64,000 nt of DNA from Aureimonas populi (GTDB lineage: Bacteria; Pseudomonadota; Alphaproteobacteria; Rhizobiales; Rhizobiaceae), in NCBI RefSeq assembly GCF_017815515.1, contig NZ_CP072611.1, positions 3,286,001 to 3,350,000 of the forward strand, read 5' to 3'. Below, in pieces: positions 1-9,965 of the stretch (position 1 is its first letter; each line of letters starts with the position of its first letter). Position numbers and translations under genes: made by a program. Under the pieces are notes generated by a model. The model saw only the letters and a list, made by a program, of their open reading frames with translations, ran no database searches and was not told the origin of the DNA.

Positions 1-1493
1 CCATGTACGAAATCCTCGGGATGCCGCCGCAGGAGGACATCTTGTCCTTCGGCGAGATCGCCAAGCTGATGCATCCGGACGACGGCAGCTTCTTCGAGAT
101 CGCCCGCCAGATCGCCTCGGGCCGCATATCCAACATCGACCGCACCTTCCGCATGCGCCGCTGCGACGGGCAGTTCATCTGGCTGCGCGCGCGGGCCGAG
201 GTGGTGCGCAGCCCGGAGAACGACATCCACCTCATCGGCGTGGCCGTGGATGTGAGCGAGAACCACGCGCTGGCGCGGCTGACCAGCGAGGCCAACGCCC
301 GGCTCCAGAACGCGGTGGAGAACATCTCCGAGACGTTCGTGCTCTGGGACGCGGAGAACCGCCTCGTCCTGTGCAACTCGAAATACCAGGAGGTCTTCGG
401 CCTGTCCGACGCGCTGGTGCGGCCCGGCTCCTCCATGGAGGCGGTGCGCGCGGCCTCTCGCAAGCCCATCGAGGAGCGCAAGCTCACGAGCCCGAGCTTC
501 GTGGCGGGAGAGCGCGCCATGGAGGCGCTCCTGGCCGACGGGCGCTGGCTCCAGGTCTCCGAGCGGCTCACCAGCGATGGCGGCCATGTCTCCATCGGCA
601 CCGACATCACGCAGCTCAAGGTCCATCAGGAGCGGCTGAGCGATTCGGAGCGCCGGCTGATGGCCACGATCAACGATCTCTCCGCCTCGCGCCGGGACGC
701 CGAGGCCAAGGCCCGCCAGCTCGCGGAGCTGAACGCAAGCTACGTGATCGAGAAGGAACGCGCCGAAAGCGCCAACCGCGCCAAGACGACCTTCCTCGCC
801 AATATGAGCCACGAGCTTCGCACGCCGCTCAATGCCATCATCGGCTTTTCGGAGATCATGCGCGAGCAGAGCTTCGGCCCCATCGGCTCGGAGAAATACT
901 GCGAATACGCCGCCGATATCCACCAGAGCGGCCACTGGCTGCTGAAGCTGATCAACGATATCTTGGACATGTCCAAGATCGAGGCGGGGCGCATGGCGCT
1001 CGTGGCCGAGGAGATCGACATCGGGGAGATGGTGGCCGAGGCGCTACGGATCACGCAGGTGCAGGCGGCCGACAAGCGCCTCGCCCTTTCCGCCGATATC
1101 TGCAGCGACCTGCATCTCGTGGCGGACCGGCGCGCCACCAAGCAGATCCTGCTCAACCTTCTGGCCAATGCGATGAAGTTCACCGGCCCGGAGGGGCAGG
1201 TCAGCGTGCGCGCGCGGCGCGTCGGAGACAAGGCCGTCGTCACCATCGTCGACAACGGCATCGGCATTCCCCGCGCCGCGCTGTCCAAGCTGGGCCGGCC
1301 GTTCGAGCAGGTGGAGAACGAGCTGACGCGCACCAACAAGGGCACGGGCCTCGGCCTTGCCATCGCGCGCTCGCTCATCGAGCTGCAAGGCGGCGCCATG
1401 CGCATTTCCAGCCGCGTGGGCGAAGGCACGGCGGTGTCCTTCCGCCTGCCGCTGACGGCGCCCGCGCAGGAGCAGCAGCGAAGCGCCGCCTGA
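1..1493 (+). CDS. PleC-like PAS sensor histidine kinase (5' partial)
   Basis: The 5' end lies outside the window: the visible frame opens inside a PAS fold, so the first visible ATG at base 3 is probably internal. Visible order: end of a PAS domain, a second PAS (PAS_7-like) at about residues 95-210, a coiled linker, then a HisKA/HATPase core. The phosphoacceptor histidine is about visible residue 270 in HELRTPLN, with an N-box near NLLANAMKFT, G1 box DNGIGIP and G2 box GTGLGLAIA, so the kinase looks catalytically complete. Kinases of this type beside glnE in rhizobia are PleC homologues, which set DivK phosphorylation in the cell cycle. The PleC assignment rests on architecture and neighbourhood, not on an alignment. 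It converges on glnE with an 8-base gap. Confidence 0.85.
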   Translation, partial: MYEILGMPPQEDILSFGEIAKLMHPDDGSFFEIARQIASGRISNIDRTFRMRRCDGQFIWLRARAEVVRSPENDIHLIGVAVDVSENHALARLTSEANARLQNAVENISETFVLWDAENRLVLCNSKYQEVFGLSDALVRPGSSMEAVRAASRKPIEERKLTSPSFVAGERAMEALLADGRWLQVSERLTSDGGHVSIGTDITQLKVHQERLSDSERRLMATINDLSASRRDAEAKARQLAELNASYVIEKERAESANRAKTTFLANMSHELRTPLNAIIGFSEIMREQSFGPIGSEKYCEYAADIHQSGHWLLKLINDILDMSKIEAGRMALVAEEIDIGEMVAEALRITQVQAADKRLALSADICSDLHLVADRRATKQILLNLLANAMKFTGPEGQVSVRARRVGDKAVVTIVDNGIGIPRAALSKLGRPFEQVENELTRTNKGTGLGLAIARSLIELQGGAMRISSRVGEGTAVSFRLPLTAPAQEQQRSAA

Positions 1494-1501
1494 GCAGGCC
1501 C

Positions 1502-4435
1502 TTACTCGTCTACTTCCGGCAGGGGCAGCAGCGCGGCGAAACGCTGCCGTACGATGGCGCCCTCGCTCTCCAGCCGCGCCTCGATGCCCGCCACCGGCTC
1601 GCCCATCGCCTCGGCGATGCGCTCGGCAAGGCCGCGCGGCAGATCCTCCGCGCGCCTCGCACCGTCCCCGCCAAGGCGCAGGAGCTGCACGAGCCGGGTG
1701 AGGCACCGCATGGCGGGCGCGAGGCCCTGCGTCTGCGGAAGGGTTTCGCCCAGCACCTCCAGTATGTCGGCCGTGGGCGCGCCGATGAGGCGCAGCGGCA
1801 CGTGGTGGGCCAGAAGCGCCCACTGGGCCACGAATTCCAGGTCCACGAGGCCGCCGGGATTGAGCTTCACATCCAGCGGCCCCCGGCCCGGCTTGTCGCG
1901 CTCGATTCGCGCGCGCATCGACGCTACGTCGCGCGCCAGCGCCTGCGGGTCGCGCTCGCGCGCCACCGTCTCGCGCACGATGCGCGCCGCCTCGTCCATG
2001 AGAGCCGGGTCGCCCGCGATGGGGCGCGAGCGGGTGAGCGCCATGTGCTCCCAGGTCCAGGCCTCGTGTTCCTGATAGCGGCGGAACGCCTCGATATGGG
2101 TGGCGAGCGGCCCCTTGTTGCCGGAGGGGCGCAGGCGGAAGTCCACCTCGTAGAGAAGCCCCTCGGCCATCGGCGCGGTGAGCCCGGCGATCAGCCGCTG
2201 CGTGAGACGGGCATAGTAGGTGGAGACCGGCAGCGGCCGCTCGCCGTCCGATTCCTCGGCCGCCCCGTCATGGTCGAAGAACAGGATGAGATCGACATCC
2301 GAGGTCGCGGTCAGTTCGCGGCTGCCGAGCCGGCCCAGCCCCTGCAACGCGATCCGGCCGCCGGGAACGCGCCCGTGGGCGCGCGCGAACTCGCCCTCCA
2401 CGGTGTGCAGGAGGGCGGCGATCACCACTTCGGCAAGGTCGGTGAAGGCAAGGCCGGCCTCCTCCCCCTCCACCACGCCCGAGAGAAGCCGCACGCCGAT
2501 CAGGAATTTCTGCTCGGCGGCGAAGATGCGCAGCCGCACCAGCCGCTCCTCATGCGTGGAGGCGAGCCCCAGAAAGGCGCCGAGCCATTCCTCCATCGCC
2601 GCCTTCTTCGGCATCTCGCCGTAGAAGGCGGGGTCCAGCAGCGCGTCGAAAACATGCGGGCGTCGGGCGATGATCTCCGTCAGGCCGGGCGCGGAGGTGA
2701 TGACGCGGGCCAGAAGGTCCAGAAGCTTGGGGTTGGAGGCGATGAGCGCGAAGAATTGCAGGCCCGAGGGCAGGCCCGCCAGGAAGCGGTCGAAACTGGC
2801 GAAGGCGGCATCGGGATCGCGCGCGCCGGCAAAGGCCGAGACGAGCGAGGGCAGCACCAGCGACATGCGCTCGCGCGCCGCGTCCGAGCGCAGCGCGCGA
2901 TAGCGGCCCGCGCCCCAGCCGGCCAGGATGCGCGCCACATCCTGCGGGCGGTGGAAGCCCTTGGCCTCCAGCCATTGCAGCGCATCGCCATCCTCAGCAT
3001 CGGCGAGCGCGCCGAGGATGGGCGCTTCCGCCACCGTCGAGCTGTGGCCCGCGAACAGCCCGGCAAAGCGCCGCTCCACCGTGCGAAGCCGCGCCAGGAG
3101 CGCCTCGGAGAAGGCATCGAGGCTCTCGAACCCCGCCAGCAGCGCCACACGGGTAAGCTCCGCCGGCTCCTCCGGCAGCGTATGCGTCTGCTCGTCCGCC
3201 AGCATTTGCAGCACGTGCTCCACATGCCGCAGGAACCAGTAGGCCTCCGTCAGCTCCTCGGCCGCCGACCGGTCGATCCAGCCGCCCTCGGCCAGCGCGA
3301 AGAGGGTTTCCTGCGTGCGGCGAAGGCGCAGCTCGGGCGCCCGCCCGCCCGCGATGAGCTGCTGGGTCTGCGCGAAGAACTCCACCTCGCGAATGCCGCC
3401 GCGACCGAGCTTGACGTTGTGCCCCGCCACCGCGATGGCCGAGAAGCCGCGATGGCGGTCGATCCGGTCCTTCATGGACTGGATGTCGCGCAGCGCCGCG
3501 AAGTCGAGATAGCGCCGCCATACGAAGGAGGCCATGGCGCGGGTGAACTCCTCGCCGGCCTGCCGGTCGCCCGCGATCACCCGCGCCTTGATCATCGCCG
3601 CGCGCTCCCAGTCGCGCCCCGCGCTCTCGTAATAGACGAGGGCGGTGGGCAGCGGGATGGCGAGAGGCATGGCGGAGGGGTCCGGCCGCAGCCGCAGGTC
3701 GGTGCGGAAGACGTAGCCGTCCCGCGAGCGCTCGCCGATAAGGCGCACCAGCCGCCGCGCGAGGCGCGAGAAGGTCTCCACGCTCTCGCCCTTGTCGAGA
3801 ACCGCGGGCACCTGCGGGTCGAAGAGGAGGATGAGGTCGATATCGCTGGAATAGTTCAGCTCCCGCCCGCCGAGCTTGCCCATGCCCAGGACGAACAGCC
3901 CGCAGCCCGTTTCCGGCCGCGCCTTGTCCGGCAGGTCGAGCTGCCCGCGCCGGTCGAGGTCGAGGAGGCAGAACCGCAGCGCGGCGCGCACGGCGCCCTC
4001 CGCGAGGTCGGAGAGGTCGGCCGTGGTCCTCTGCCCGTCCGCCGCGCCGAAAAGGTCGCGAAGCGCGATCAGGAGCGCGGCCTCGGCCTTGGCCTCGCGC
4101 AGGAGCGTCATCATGCGCCCCTCCCCCGTCTCCTCCCCCGGAAGCGCGTCGAGCGCCCTTACGATGGCGCGGATGCGCTCGCCGGCGTCCACGTCGAACA
4201 GCCGTTCCAGCCATTGCGGCCAGCGCAGCATCGCCCCGCCCAGAAAGGGCGAAAGGTCGAGGATCGCGGCGAGGTTGTCGCGCTCCCGCGAAGGGGCCTG
4301 CGCCAGGGCGGCAAGGCGCGGGCATTCGGCGGCGCGGGCCGCCTCGGCCAGGTCGTTCAGCCACAGGCCGGCGCGCGCCTCGTCCAGCGGCCGCAGGCGC
4401 GCGCTCCCGCCGATCCTCCATGCCGGTGCCGCCAT
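1502..4435 (-). CDS. glnE: Bifunctional glutamine synthetase adenylyltransferase/deadenylase GlnE
   Basis: Adds or removes AMP on glutamine synthetase in response to PII/glutamine. Two nucleotidyltransferase modules are visible. The N-terminal one has GGRELNYSSDIDL near residues 190-203, and the C-terminal one has GSRELTATSDVDL near residues 698-712, each followed by an all-helical regulatory domain. Length (977 aa) fits the family. The ATG at 4435 is preferred over a GTG 18 bases upstream because AGAGGAGG lies 7 bases before it. That ribosome site overlaps the stop of the upstream sensor kinase (4450-4452), so the two are probably translationally coupled. The glnE / PleC-like kinase arrangement is known in rhizobia. 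Confidence 0.97.
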   Translation of the reverse strand: MAAPAWRIGGSARLRPLDEARAGLWLNDLAEAARAAECPRLAALAQAPSRERDNLAAILDLSPFLGGAMLRWPQWLERLFDVDAGERIRAIVRALDALPGEETGEGRMMTLLREAKAEAALLIALRDLFGAADGQRTTADLSDLAEGAVRAALRFCLLDLDRRGQLDLPDKARPETGCGLFVLGMGKLGGRELNYSSDIDLILLFDPQVPAVLDKGESVETFSRLARRLVRLIGERSRDGYVFRTDLRLRPDPSAMPLAIPLPTALVYYESAGRDWERAAMIKARVIAGDRQAGEEFTRAMASFVWRRYLDFAALRDIQSMKDRIDRHRGFSAIAVAGHNVKLGRGGIREVEFFAQTQQLIAGGRAPELRLRRTQETLFALAEGGWIDRSAAEELTEAYWFLRHVEHVLQMLADEQTHTLPEEPAELTRVALLAGFESLDAFSEALLARLRTVERRFAGLFAGHSSTVAEAPILGALADAEDGDALQWLEAKGFHRPQDVARILAGWGAGRYRALRSDAARERMSLVLPSLVSAFAGARDPDAAFASFDRFLAGLPSGLQFFALIASNPKLLDLLARVITSAPGLTEIIARRPHVFDALLDPAFYGEMPKKAAMEEWLGAFLGLASTHEERLVRLRIFAAEQKFLIGVRLLSGVVEGEEAGLAFTDLAEVVIAALLHTVEGEFARAHGRVPGGRIALQGLGRLGSRELTATSDVDLILFFDHDGAAEESDGERPLPVSTYYARLTQRLIAGLTAPMAEGLLYEVDFRLRPSGNKGPLATHIEAFRRYQEHEAWTWEHMALTRSRPIAGDPALMDEAARIVRETVARERDPQALARDVASMRARIERDKPGRGPLDVKLNPGGLVDLEFVAQWALLAHHVPLRLIGAPTADILEVLGETLPQTQGLAPAMRCLTRLVQLLRLGGDGARRAEDLPRGLAERIAEAMGEPVAGIEARLESEGAIVRQRFAALLPLPEVDE

Positions 4436-4449
4436 CCCCGTGCCTCCTC

Positions 4450-5862
4450 TCACGCGTTTGCCGAAGGTTTTCCCGTTCCGGCCGGAAAGTCGAGCGTGAC
4501 GGAGAGGCCCGGGCCCGCATCCTCCAGGAGAATCGCTCCGTCATGCACGAGCGCGATCGCCTGGACGAGCGAGAGGCCGAGCCCCGAGCCGGGCTTGGTG
4601 CGGCTCTCGTCCAGCCGGTAGAAGCGCTCCAGCACGCGCTCGCGCCGGTCCGCCGGAATGCCGGGCCCGTTGTCGCTCACCGTCAGGCGGCAGCGCTCCC
4701 CCTCCATAGCCAGCCGCACGTCGATCTCCACGGGCCGGTCCTGCCCGCCGGCATATTTCAGCGCGTTGTCGATGAGGTTGGATAGCGCCTGCGCGATCAG
4801 CTCGCGGCTGACAAGGGCGGGCGCGGCGGAAGGCGTGTGGGTGCGGATCGTCGCCCCGGCCTCTTCCGCCAGCGGCTCGTAAAGCTCCGCGACATCGGCC
4901 ACGATGGCCGAAAGGTCGGTCTCCACCTTCTCCACCGGATGGGAGCCCGCCTCCACCCGCCCGATCATCAAGAGCGCGTCGAAGGTGCGGATCATGCCGT
5001 CGGCCTCCGCGACGGCCGCCTCCAGCGCGGCGCGCGGGTCGGCATCGGGCGAGCGGTCGGCCATCGCCGCCTCGGCCCGGTTGCGAAGGCGCGTCAGCGG
5101 CGTCTTCAAATCGTGGGCGATGTTGTCGGACACCTGCCGCAGGCCGGACTGGAGAAGCGCCACGCGCGACAGCAGCGTGTTGAGATTCTCCGACAGGCGG
5201 TCGAACTCGTCGCCCGCGCCTGTCACGGGCAGGCGCTCGTTCAGGTCGCCGGCCAGGATTCGCGCGCTGGAAGCGGAAAGCCGGTCGATGCGCTGGAGCG
5301 CGGAGCGCCCGACGAAGAGCCACGCCGCCAGCGCCCCGATCCCCATCAGCCCGAGCGCGGCGATCAGCGCGTTGCGCACGATGAGGCGGAAGCGTTCCTG
5401 GTCCGTCTGGTCGCGCCCCACCAGGATGCGCATCCCGTTCGGAAGCTGCACCACCTCCGCCACGGCCAGATGCACGTCCGGCTCGCCGCCGTCCTCGTAG
5501 CGCTGATAGGCGAATATCCGGGAGGTGAAGCCCGGATCGTCGAGAACGCCGATATCGAGGCTCTGCACGTTGCCGGCCAGAATGCGCCCGGCCGGGTCCG
5601 TCATCAGATAGAGCGAGGCGCCCGGCTGGCGCGAGCGTCGGTCGATGGAGCGCACGAGACCGACGATGCCGGCGCGCTGGTAGATCAGGCCGAGCTCGGC
5701 CGTCTCCTCCGCGATGGCCGTGCGGCTCTGGCTCTGGAGAATGTTGGAGGCCGTCGCGGTGACGTAGATCACCAGCACCAGCGCGAAGATGGCGAAGAGG
5801 GCGAGATAGACGGCCGAGAGGCGAACGGCCGTCATGCGCATCAGCGCGCGCAGCCGCCTCAT
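4450..5862 (-). CDS. Two-component sensor histidine kinase, HAMP type
   Basis: Membrane sensor kinase of 470 aa. A first membrane segment lies at about residues 13-40, then a periplasmic loop of about 130 residues, a second segment at about 160-185 and a HAMP linker. The HisKA motif HDLKTPLTR has its phosphoacceptor at H250. The HATPase core has DNGPGIP and GSGLGLSLVQ. Its ATG at 5862 directly abuts the TAG of the response regulator (5863-5865), so the two form one unit, and glnE follows. Signal unknown; the neighbouring degP suggests an envelope-related role (inference). Confidence 0.93.
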   Translation of the reverse strand: MRRLRALMRMTAVRLSAVYLALFAIFALVLVIYVTATASNILQSQSRTAIAEETAELGLIYQRAGIVGLVRSIDRRSRQPGASLYLMTDPAGRILAGNVQSLDIGVLDDPGFTSRIFAYQRYEDGGEPDVHLAVAEVVQLPNGMRILVGRDQTDQERFRLIVRNALIAALGLMGIGALAAWLFVGRSALQRIDRLSASSARILAGDLNERLPVTGAGDEFDRLSENLNTLLSRVALLQSGLRQVSDNIAHDLKTPLTRLRNRAEAAMADRSPDADPRAALEAAVAEADGMIRTFDALLMIGRVEAGSHPVEKVETDLSAIVADVAELYEPLAEEAGATIRTHTPSAAPALVSRELIAQALSNLIDNALKYAGGQDRPVEIDVRLAMEGERCRLTVSDNGPGIPADRRERVLERFYRLDESRTKPGSGLGLSLVQAIALVHDGAILLEDAGPGLSVTLDFPAGTGKPSANA

Positions 5863-6540
5863 CTATTCTCCGGCACGCATGATGTAGCCCGAGCCGCGCA
5901 CCGTGTGGAGCAGCGGCGTGCCGAAATCGCGCTCGATCTTGGCGCGCAGGCGCGAGATGTGAACGTCGATGACGTTGGTCTGCGGGTCGAAGTGATAGTC
6001 CCAGACATTTTCCAGAAGCATGGTGCGCGTCACCACCTGCCCCGCGTGCTTCATCAGATATTCGAGCAGGCGGAACTCGCGCGGTTGCAGGACGATGGCT
6101 CGCCCGGCGCGGCGCACCTCGTGCGAGAGGCGGTCCAGCTCGAGGTCGCCCACGCGGTAATGGGTTTCCACCTCCTTGGCGCCGCGGCGCCGGCCCAGCA
6201 CCTCCACCCGCGCCAGAAGCTCGGAGAAGGCGAAGGGCTTGGTGAGATAGTCGTCACCGCCCGCCCGCAGGCCCGTCACGCGGTCGTCCACCTGCCCGAG
6301 GGCGGAGAGGATGAGCACGGGGGTTCCATTGCCCTTTTCCCGCAGGCCCGAGATCACCGAGAGCCCGTCTCGTTCCGGCAGCATCCGGTCCACCACCAGC
6401 ACGTCGTAGTCGCGGCTGTCGGCCATGTGGAAGCCGCTCGCGCCGTCCGCCGCGTGGTCCGCGACGTGGCCCGCTTCCTTCAGCGCCTTCAGGAGGTAGG
6501 ACGCCGCTTCCCGGTCGTCCTCGATGAGCAGGATCTTCAT
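5863..6540 (-). CDS. OmpR/PhoB-family response regulator
   Basis: 225 aa from the ATG at 6540, whose product begins MKILLIEDD as expected; a longer frame to 6600 adds a sequence with no receiver-domain character. Receiver domain at about 1-118 with acidic pocket ED at 8-9, phosphorylation site D51 (VVDRMLP) and the conserved lysine in LTKPFAF. Winged-helix DNA-binding domain at about 125-222 ending in RGSGYIMR. Cognate partner of the kinase encoded immediately downstream. A terminator separates it from degP, so it probably has its own promoter in 6541-6626. Confidence 0.94.
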   Translation of the reverse strand: MKILLIEDDREAASYLLKALKEAGHVADHAADGASGFHMADSRDYDVLVVDRMLPERDGLSVISGLREKGNGTPVLILSALGQVDDRVTGLRAGGDDYLTKPFAFSELLARVEVLGRRRGAKEVETHYRVGDLELDRLSHEVRRAGRAIVLQPREFRLLEYLMKHAGQVVTRTMLLENVWDYHFDPQTNVIDVHISRLRAKIERDFGTPLLHTVRGSGYIMRAGE

Positions 6541-6626
6541 GGGCGCGGATGTAGCGCTTAAAGCTTGCGGGGCGAAGCCCGTTTCGGTCCAGCCGGGCAT
6601 GGCGGTGCCTTTCCTGTGCGAGAAAG

Positions 6627-6663
6627 CGAAAAGGGGCGGCCGGCCTTCCGGCCCGCCGCCCCT
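6627..6663 (-). terminator. Intrinsic terminator after degP
   Basis: On the minus strand, about 30 bases after the degP stop, a GC-rich stem GGGGCGGC.../...GCCGCCCC with a GGAAGG-like apex is followed directly by TTTT. It should separate degP from the downstream response-regulator gene. Confidence 0.75.
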
Positions 6664-6693
6664 CCCATCGTTCGCGCGCGCGGCGCGAAGGGC

Positions 6694-8232
6694 TCAGCTA
6701 CCGGCGATCGGCAGGGCGACGAAGCGGTTCTGGTCGCCCGTGCGGAGCTGGAAGAGGGCGGCCCGCCGGCCGGTGTCGGCCGCGCCCTTCAGCGCCTCCT
6801 CCACCTCGGCCTGCGAAGCGACCTCCGTGCCGTTGATCGCCACGATCACATCGCCCGGATTGACGCCGCGCGTGGCAGCCTCCGATTCGGGGTCCACATC
6901 CGTCACCACCACGCCCTCGCCGTCCTCGGAGGGCGTCAGCGTGAGCCCGTAGCCCGAGAGCGAGGACGGGTCGGTCGGCACGCTCGTGCCGGGGCCGCGG
7001 CCACCGGCCACCGTATCGTCGAGCGAGGAGAGGTCGCCGAGCGTCACGGTCACGGTCTGCTCGGCCCCGTCGCGCCACAGCCCGATCTCGATCTCGCTGC
7101 CGGGCCGGAAGCCGGCGATGGTGCGCGAGAGTTCGCGGGGTGTGGCGACATCTACGCCGTTGACGCGCGTGATGACGTCTCCGGTCTGGATGCCGGCCGC
7201 CGCCGCCGGGGTATCGGTCTCGGGCAGCGTCACGATGGCGCCCCGGTCGGTGTCGAGGCCCACGGCCTCCGCGATGTCCTCGGTCACGGGCGCGATCTGC
7301 ACGCCCAGCCAGCCGCGCTGCACCGTGCCGCCCTCACGCAGCGACTGCACGACGCTTTGCGCGGTGGAGGACGGAATGGCGAAGGCAATGCCCACATTGC
7401 CGCCCGAGGGCGAGAAGATGGCCGTGTTGACGCCGATCACCTGGCCCTCGAGATTGAAGGCCGGGCCGCCGGAATTGCCCCGATTCACCGCCGCGTCGAT
7501 CTGGAGGAAGTCGTCATAGGGGCCGGCGCCGATGTCGCGGCCCCGCGCCGAGACGATGCCCGCCGTCACCGAGCCGCCGAGGCCGAACGGGTTGCCGACC
7601 GCGACCACCCACTCGCCGACGCGCACCGAGGTGTCGTCCGCGAACTCGACATAAGTGAACCTGCGGTTCTCCGCCTCGACCTTCAGCACCGCGAGGTCGG
7701 TGCGCGCATCCGTGCCCACCAGCTCGGCCGAAAGCTCCGTGCCGTCGTCCAGGATGACGGTGTAGGCGCTGCCGCCTTCCACCACGTGGTTGTTGGTCAC
7801 GAGGTAGCCGTCCTCGGAGACGAAGAAGCCCGAGCCCTGCGACATGGAGGGACGCGGCCCCTCGCCCCGGCGCGGACCGCGCGGCATGACCCCCTGCCCG
7901 CCCGGCGCGCCGGGGTTGCCGAAGTCGAAGAAGCGGCGCAGCGGGTGGTCTTCCGGAAGGTTGTCGAAGGGGCTGGAGAACTGCTCGTTGCGCGAGAAGG
8001 TCGCGGTCGCCTCCTCGCCGCGCACGCGCACCGAGACCACGGCGGGCGACACGCGCTCCACCACATCGGCAAAGCCGAAGCTCTGCTGGGGTGCTTCGAC
8101 CCGCACGGGCTCGGCAAGGCTGGGCGCGATGTTGGTCATCACGCCGCCGCTGAAGGCCAGGCCAGCGACACCGGCCGCCAGAGCCGCGGCCGTGAAGCGC
8201 CGCCGGGTCTTGGTCTGAAGAATGTTTCGCAT
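6694..8232 (-). CDS. degP: DegP/HtrA-type periplasmic serine endoprotease
   Basis: Do-family protease and chaperone for misfolded envelope proteins. The start at 8232 gives 512 aa with a basic N-terminus (MRNILQTKTRRRF), a hydrophobic signal segment at about 14-40 and a cleavage region near SLAEP; an upstream frame to 8331 is not needed. The catalytic triad is readable: H149 (NNHVVEGG), D179 (RTDLAVLK) and S254 (GNSGGP). The 30- and 75-residue spacings match the family. Two PDZ domains follow at about 300-390 and 415-500. The insert after residue 70 is rich in Gly, Arg and Pro (LA loop equivalent). It is the first gene of the minus-strand block degP / two-component pair / glnE. Confidence 0.95.
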   Translation of the reverse strand: MRNILQTKTRRRFTAAALAAGVAGLAFSGGVMTNIAPSLAEPVRVEAPQQSFGFADVVERVSPAVVSVRVRGEEATATFSRNEQFSSPFDNLPEDHPLRRFFDFGNPGAPGGQGVMPRGPRRGEGPRPSMSQGSGFFVSEDGYLVTNNHVVEGGSAYTVILDDGTELSAELVGTDARTDLAVLKVEAENRRFTYVEFADDTSVRVGEWVVAVGNPFGLGGSVTAGIVSARGRDIGAGPYDDFLQIDAAVNRGNSGGPAFNLEGQVIGVNTAIFSPSGGNVGIAFAIPSSTAQSVVQSLREGGTVQRGWLGVQIAPVTEDIAEAVGLDTDRGAIVTLPETDTPAAAAGIQTGDVITRVNGVDVATPRELSRTIAGFRPGSEIEIGLWRDGAEQTVTVTLGDLSSLDDTVAGGRGPGTSVPTDPSSLSGYGLTLTPSEDGEGVVVTDVDPESEAATRGVNPGDVIVAINGTEVASQAEVEEALKGAADTGRRAALFQLRTGDQNRFVALPIAGS

Positions 8233-8495
8233 CTCACGCCTCTTGGGAAGAGAATGTCCGGACGGCCGAAACGGCGCGTCGTGTGAGCGGAACATAGGGA
8301 GCGCAAAATTACAGGACGTTTTCCCCCGCATGAAATGTTCGTAAGATTACGCGCTCGGGCCGGCCGCCATGGCGCGAAAGCGCGTTTCCATCATGCCGCC
8401 CGGCGCGCAACGCCATGCCTTGCGATCTGCCCGCCACGCTTTAGAGATGTCGCCGAACCGGCGCCGCAAGGGGCCGATGGGAAAGCCGCAGCCGT
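8233..8495. promoter_or_regulatory. Divergent promoter region between degP and cysG
   Basis: 263 bases between two divergent starts. An A/T-richer patch at about 8295-8355, including the arm-symmetric GTAA-NN-TTAC type sequence near 8341-8350, is the likely degP promoter area. No precise -35/-10 pair can be assigned with confidence. Confidence 0.4.
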
Positions 8496-9965
8496 ATGAG
8501 TGAAGCCGTGGAAGATCGCACCGCAGGGGTTAAGGGGGGAGAGGCCCGCATCGAGCCCCTATCGACCCTGCCGGTGTTCCTCGACCTGTCGGGCCACCGC
8601 GCGGTTCTGGCCGGCGGGTCGGAGGCGGCGGCGTGGAAGGCCGAGCTTCTGGCCGCGAGCGGCGCCCACGTCGAAATCCACGCTCCGGCGGCCGACCTTT
8701 CCCCCGAGATGGCCGCGCTTCTCGCCGCCCCGCGCGCCGTGGGCTCGCTGACCCATCGCGACGGGACATGGGATGAAGGCGCCCTGGCGGGCGCCGCGCT
8801 CGCGGTGGCCGATTGCGAAAGCGAGGGCGAGGCCAGCGCCTTCGCCCACGCAGCGCGCGCCGCCGGCGTGCCCTTCAACGTCATCGACAAGCCGGCCTTC
8901 TGCCAGTTCCGCTTCGGGACGCTCGTCAACCGGTCCCCGCTGGTCATCGGCATAGCGACGGACGGCGCGGCGCCCATTCTCGGCCAGGCGGTGCGCCGGC
9001 GCATCGAGACGCTGCTGCCGCCCTCGCTGAGCGAATGGGCCCGCCTTGCCGCCGGCATTCGCGCTTCCGTGCTGGCGCGCCTTGCCCCCGGCGCGCCCCG
9101 CCGCGCCTTCTGGGAGCGCTTCTCCGACGCCGCCCTTTCGGGACGCCGCCCCGCCGGGGGCGAGGCCGAAGCGCTGCTGAACGGCGTGGAGGCGAACGCG
9201 CCGGCCGGCGGACGCGTCACCCTCGTCGGCGCGGGCCCCGGCGAGGCGGAGCTTCTCACCCTGAAGGCCGTGCGCGCGCTTCAGGCGGCCGACGTCATCC
9301 TGTTCGACGACCTCGTCTCGGGCGAGGTGCTGGAACTGGCCCGGCGCGAGGCCAGGCGGATGCTGGTGGGCAAGCGCGGCGGCCGGGAAAGCTGCCGGCA
9401 GGAGGACATCAACGCCATGATGGTGAAGCTCGCCAAAGCGGGCAAGAACGTCGTGCGGCTGAAATCGGGCGACGTCTCCGTCTTCGGCCGCGCCGGGGAG
9501 GAGATCGCCGAGCTGAAGCGCCACGCCATCCCCGTCTCGCTCGTGCCGGGCATCACCGCCGCCTCGGCCATGGCGGCCGCCTTCGGCGTTTCGCTCACCC
9601 ATCGTGATCATGCGCAGGAGCTGCGCCTCGTCACCGGCCATTCCCGCACGGGCTCCCTGCCGCAGGACCTCGACTGGGCGGCGCTGGCGGGCCCTCATGC
9701 CACCACCATCTTCTACATGGGCGGGCGCATGGCCGGCACCATCGCCGCGCGCCTCGTGGCGGTGGGCGTGGACCCCGCCACCCCCGTCGCGGTGGCCGCC
9801 AACCTCTCGCGCCATGACGAGACGCGGGCCACCGGCCGGCTGCGCGACCTTGCCGCCATCGTCGAGGCCATCGGCCTCGACAACCCCATCCTCATCGGCG
9901 TCGGAAACGTGTTCGGCGAAGCCCTCGCCGCCCAGCCGGGCGACATGCTCGCCAGCGCGGGATAG
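8496..9965 (+). CDS. cysG: Siroheme synthase CysG
   Basis: Trifunctional enzyme that makes siroheme for sulfite/nitrite reductase: uroporphyrinogen-III methylation, precorrin-2 oxidation, ferrochelation. The N-terminal half (about 25-225) is the NAD-binding dehydrogenase/ferrochelatase module (FLDLSGHRAVLAGG start). The C-terminal half (about 235-480) is the SAM-dependent methyltransferase with VTLVGAGPGEAELLT, the VFGRAGEE region and a GVGNVF end. 489 aa is slightly longer than the usual 460-470, the excess being at the N-terminus. The partner genes cysI and cysH, often downstream in rhizobia, are absent here. The stop codon TAG is the first three bases of an intergenic repeat. Confidence 0.96.
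   Translation: MSEAVEDRTAGVKGGEARIEPLSTLPVFLDLSGHRAVLAGGSEAAAWKAELLAASGAHVEIHAPAADLSPEMAALLAAPRAVGSLTHRDGTWDEGALAGAALAVADCESEGEASAFAHAARAAGVPFNVIDKPAFCQFRFGTLVNRSPLVIGIATDGAAPILGQAVRRRIETLLPPSLSEWARLAAGIRASVLARLAPGAPRRAFWERFSDAALSGRRPAGGEAEALLNGVEANAPAGGRVTLVGAGPGEAELLTLKAVRALQAADVILFDDLVSGEVLELARREARRMLVGKRGGRESCRQEDINAMMVKLAKAGKNVVRLKSGDVSVFGRAGEEIAELKRHAIPVSLVPGITAASAMAAAFGVSLTHRDHAQELRLVTGHSRTGSLPQDLDWAALAGPHATTIFYMGGRMAGTIAARLVAVGVDPATPVAVAANLSRHDETRATGRLRDLAAIVEAIGLDNPILIGVGNVFGEALAAQPGDMLASAG

Noticed and set aside
371..4621. Very long open frame antisense to glnE (over 1,400 codons)
   Set aside because: Low-complexity Arg/Pro/Ala/Gly translation without domains, no ribosome site; a by-product of high GC at third codon positions of glnE.
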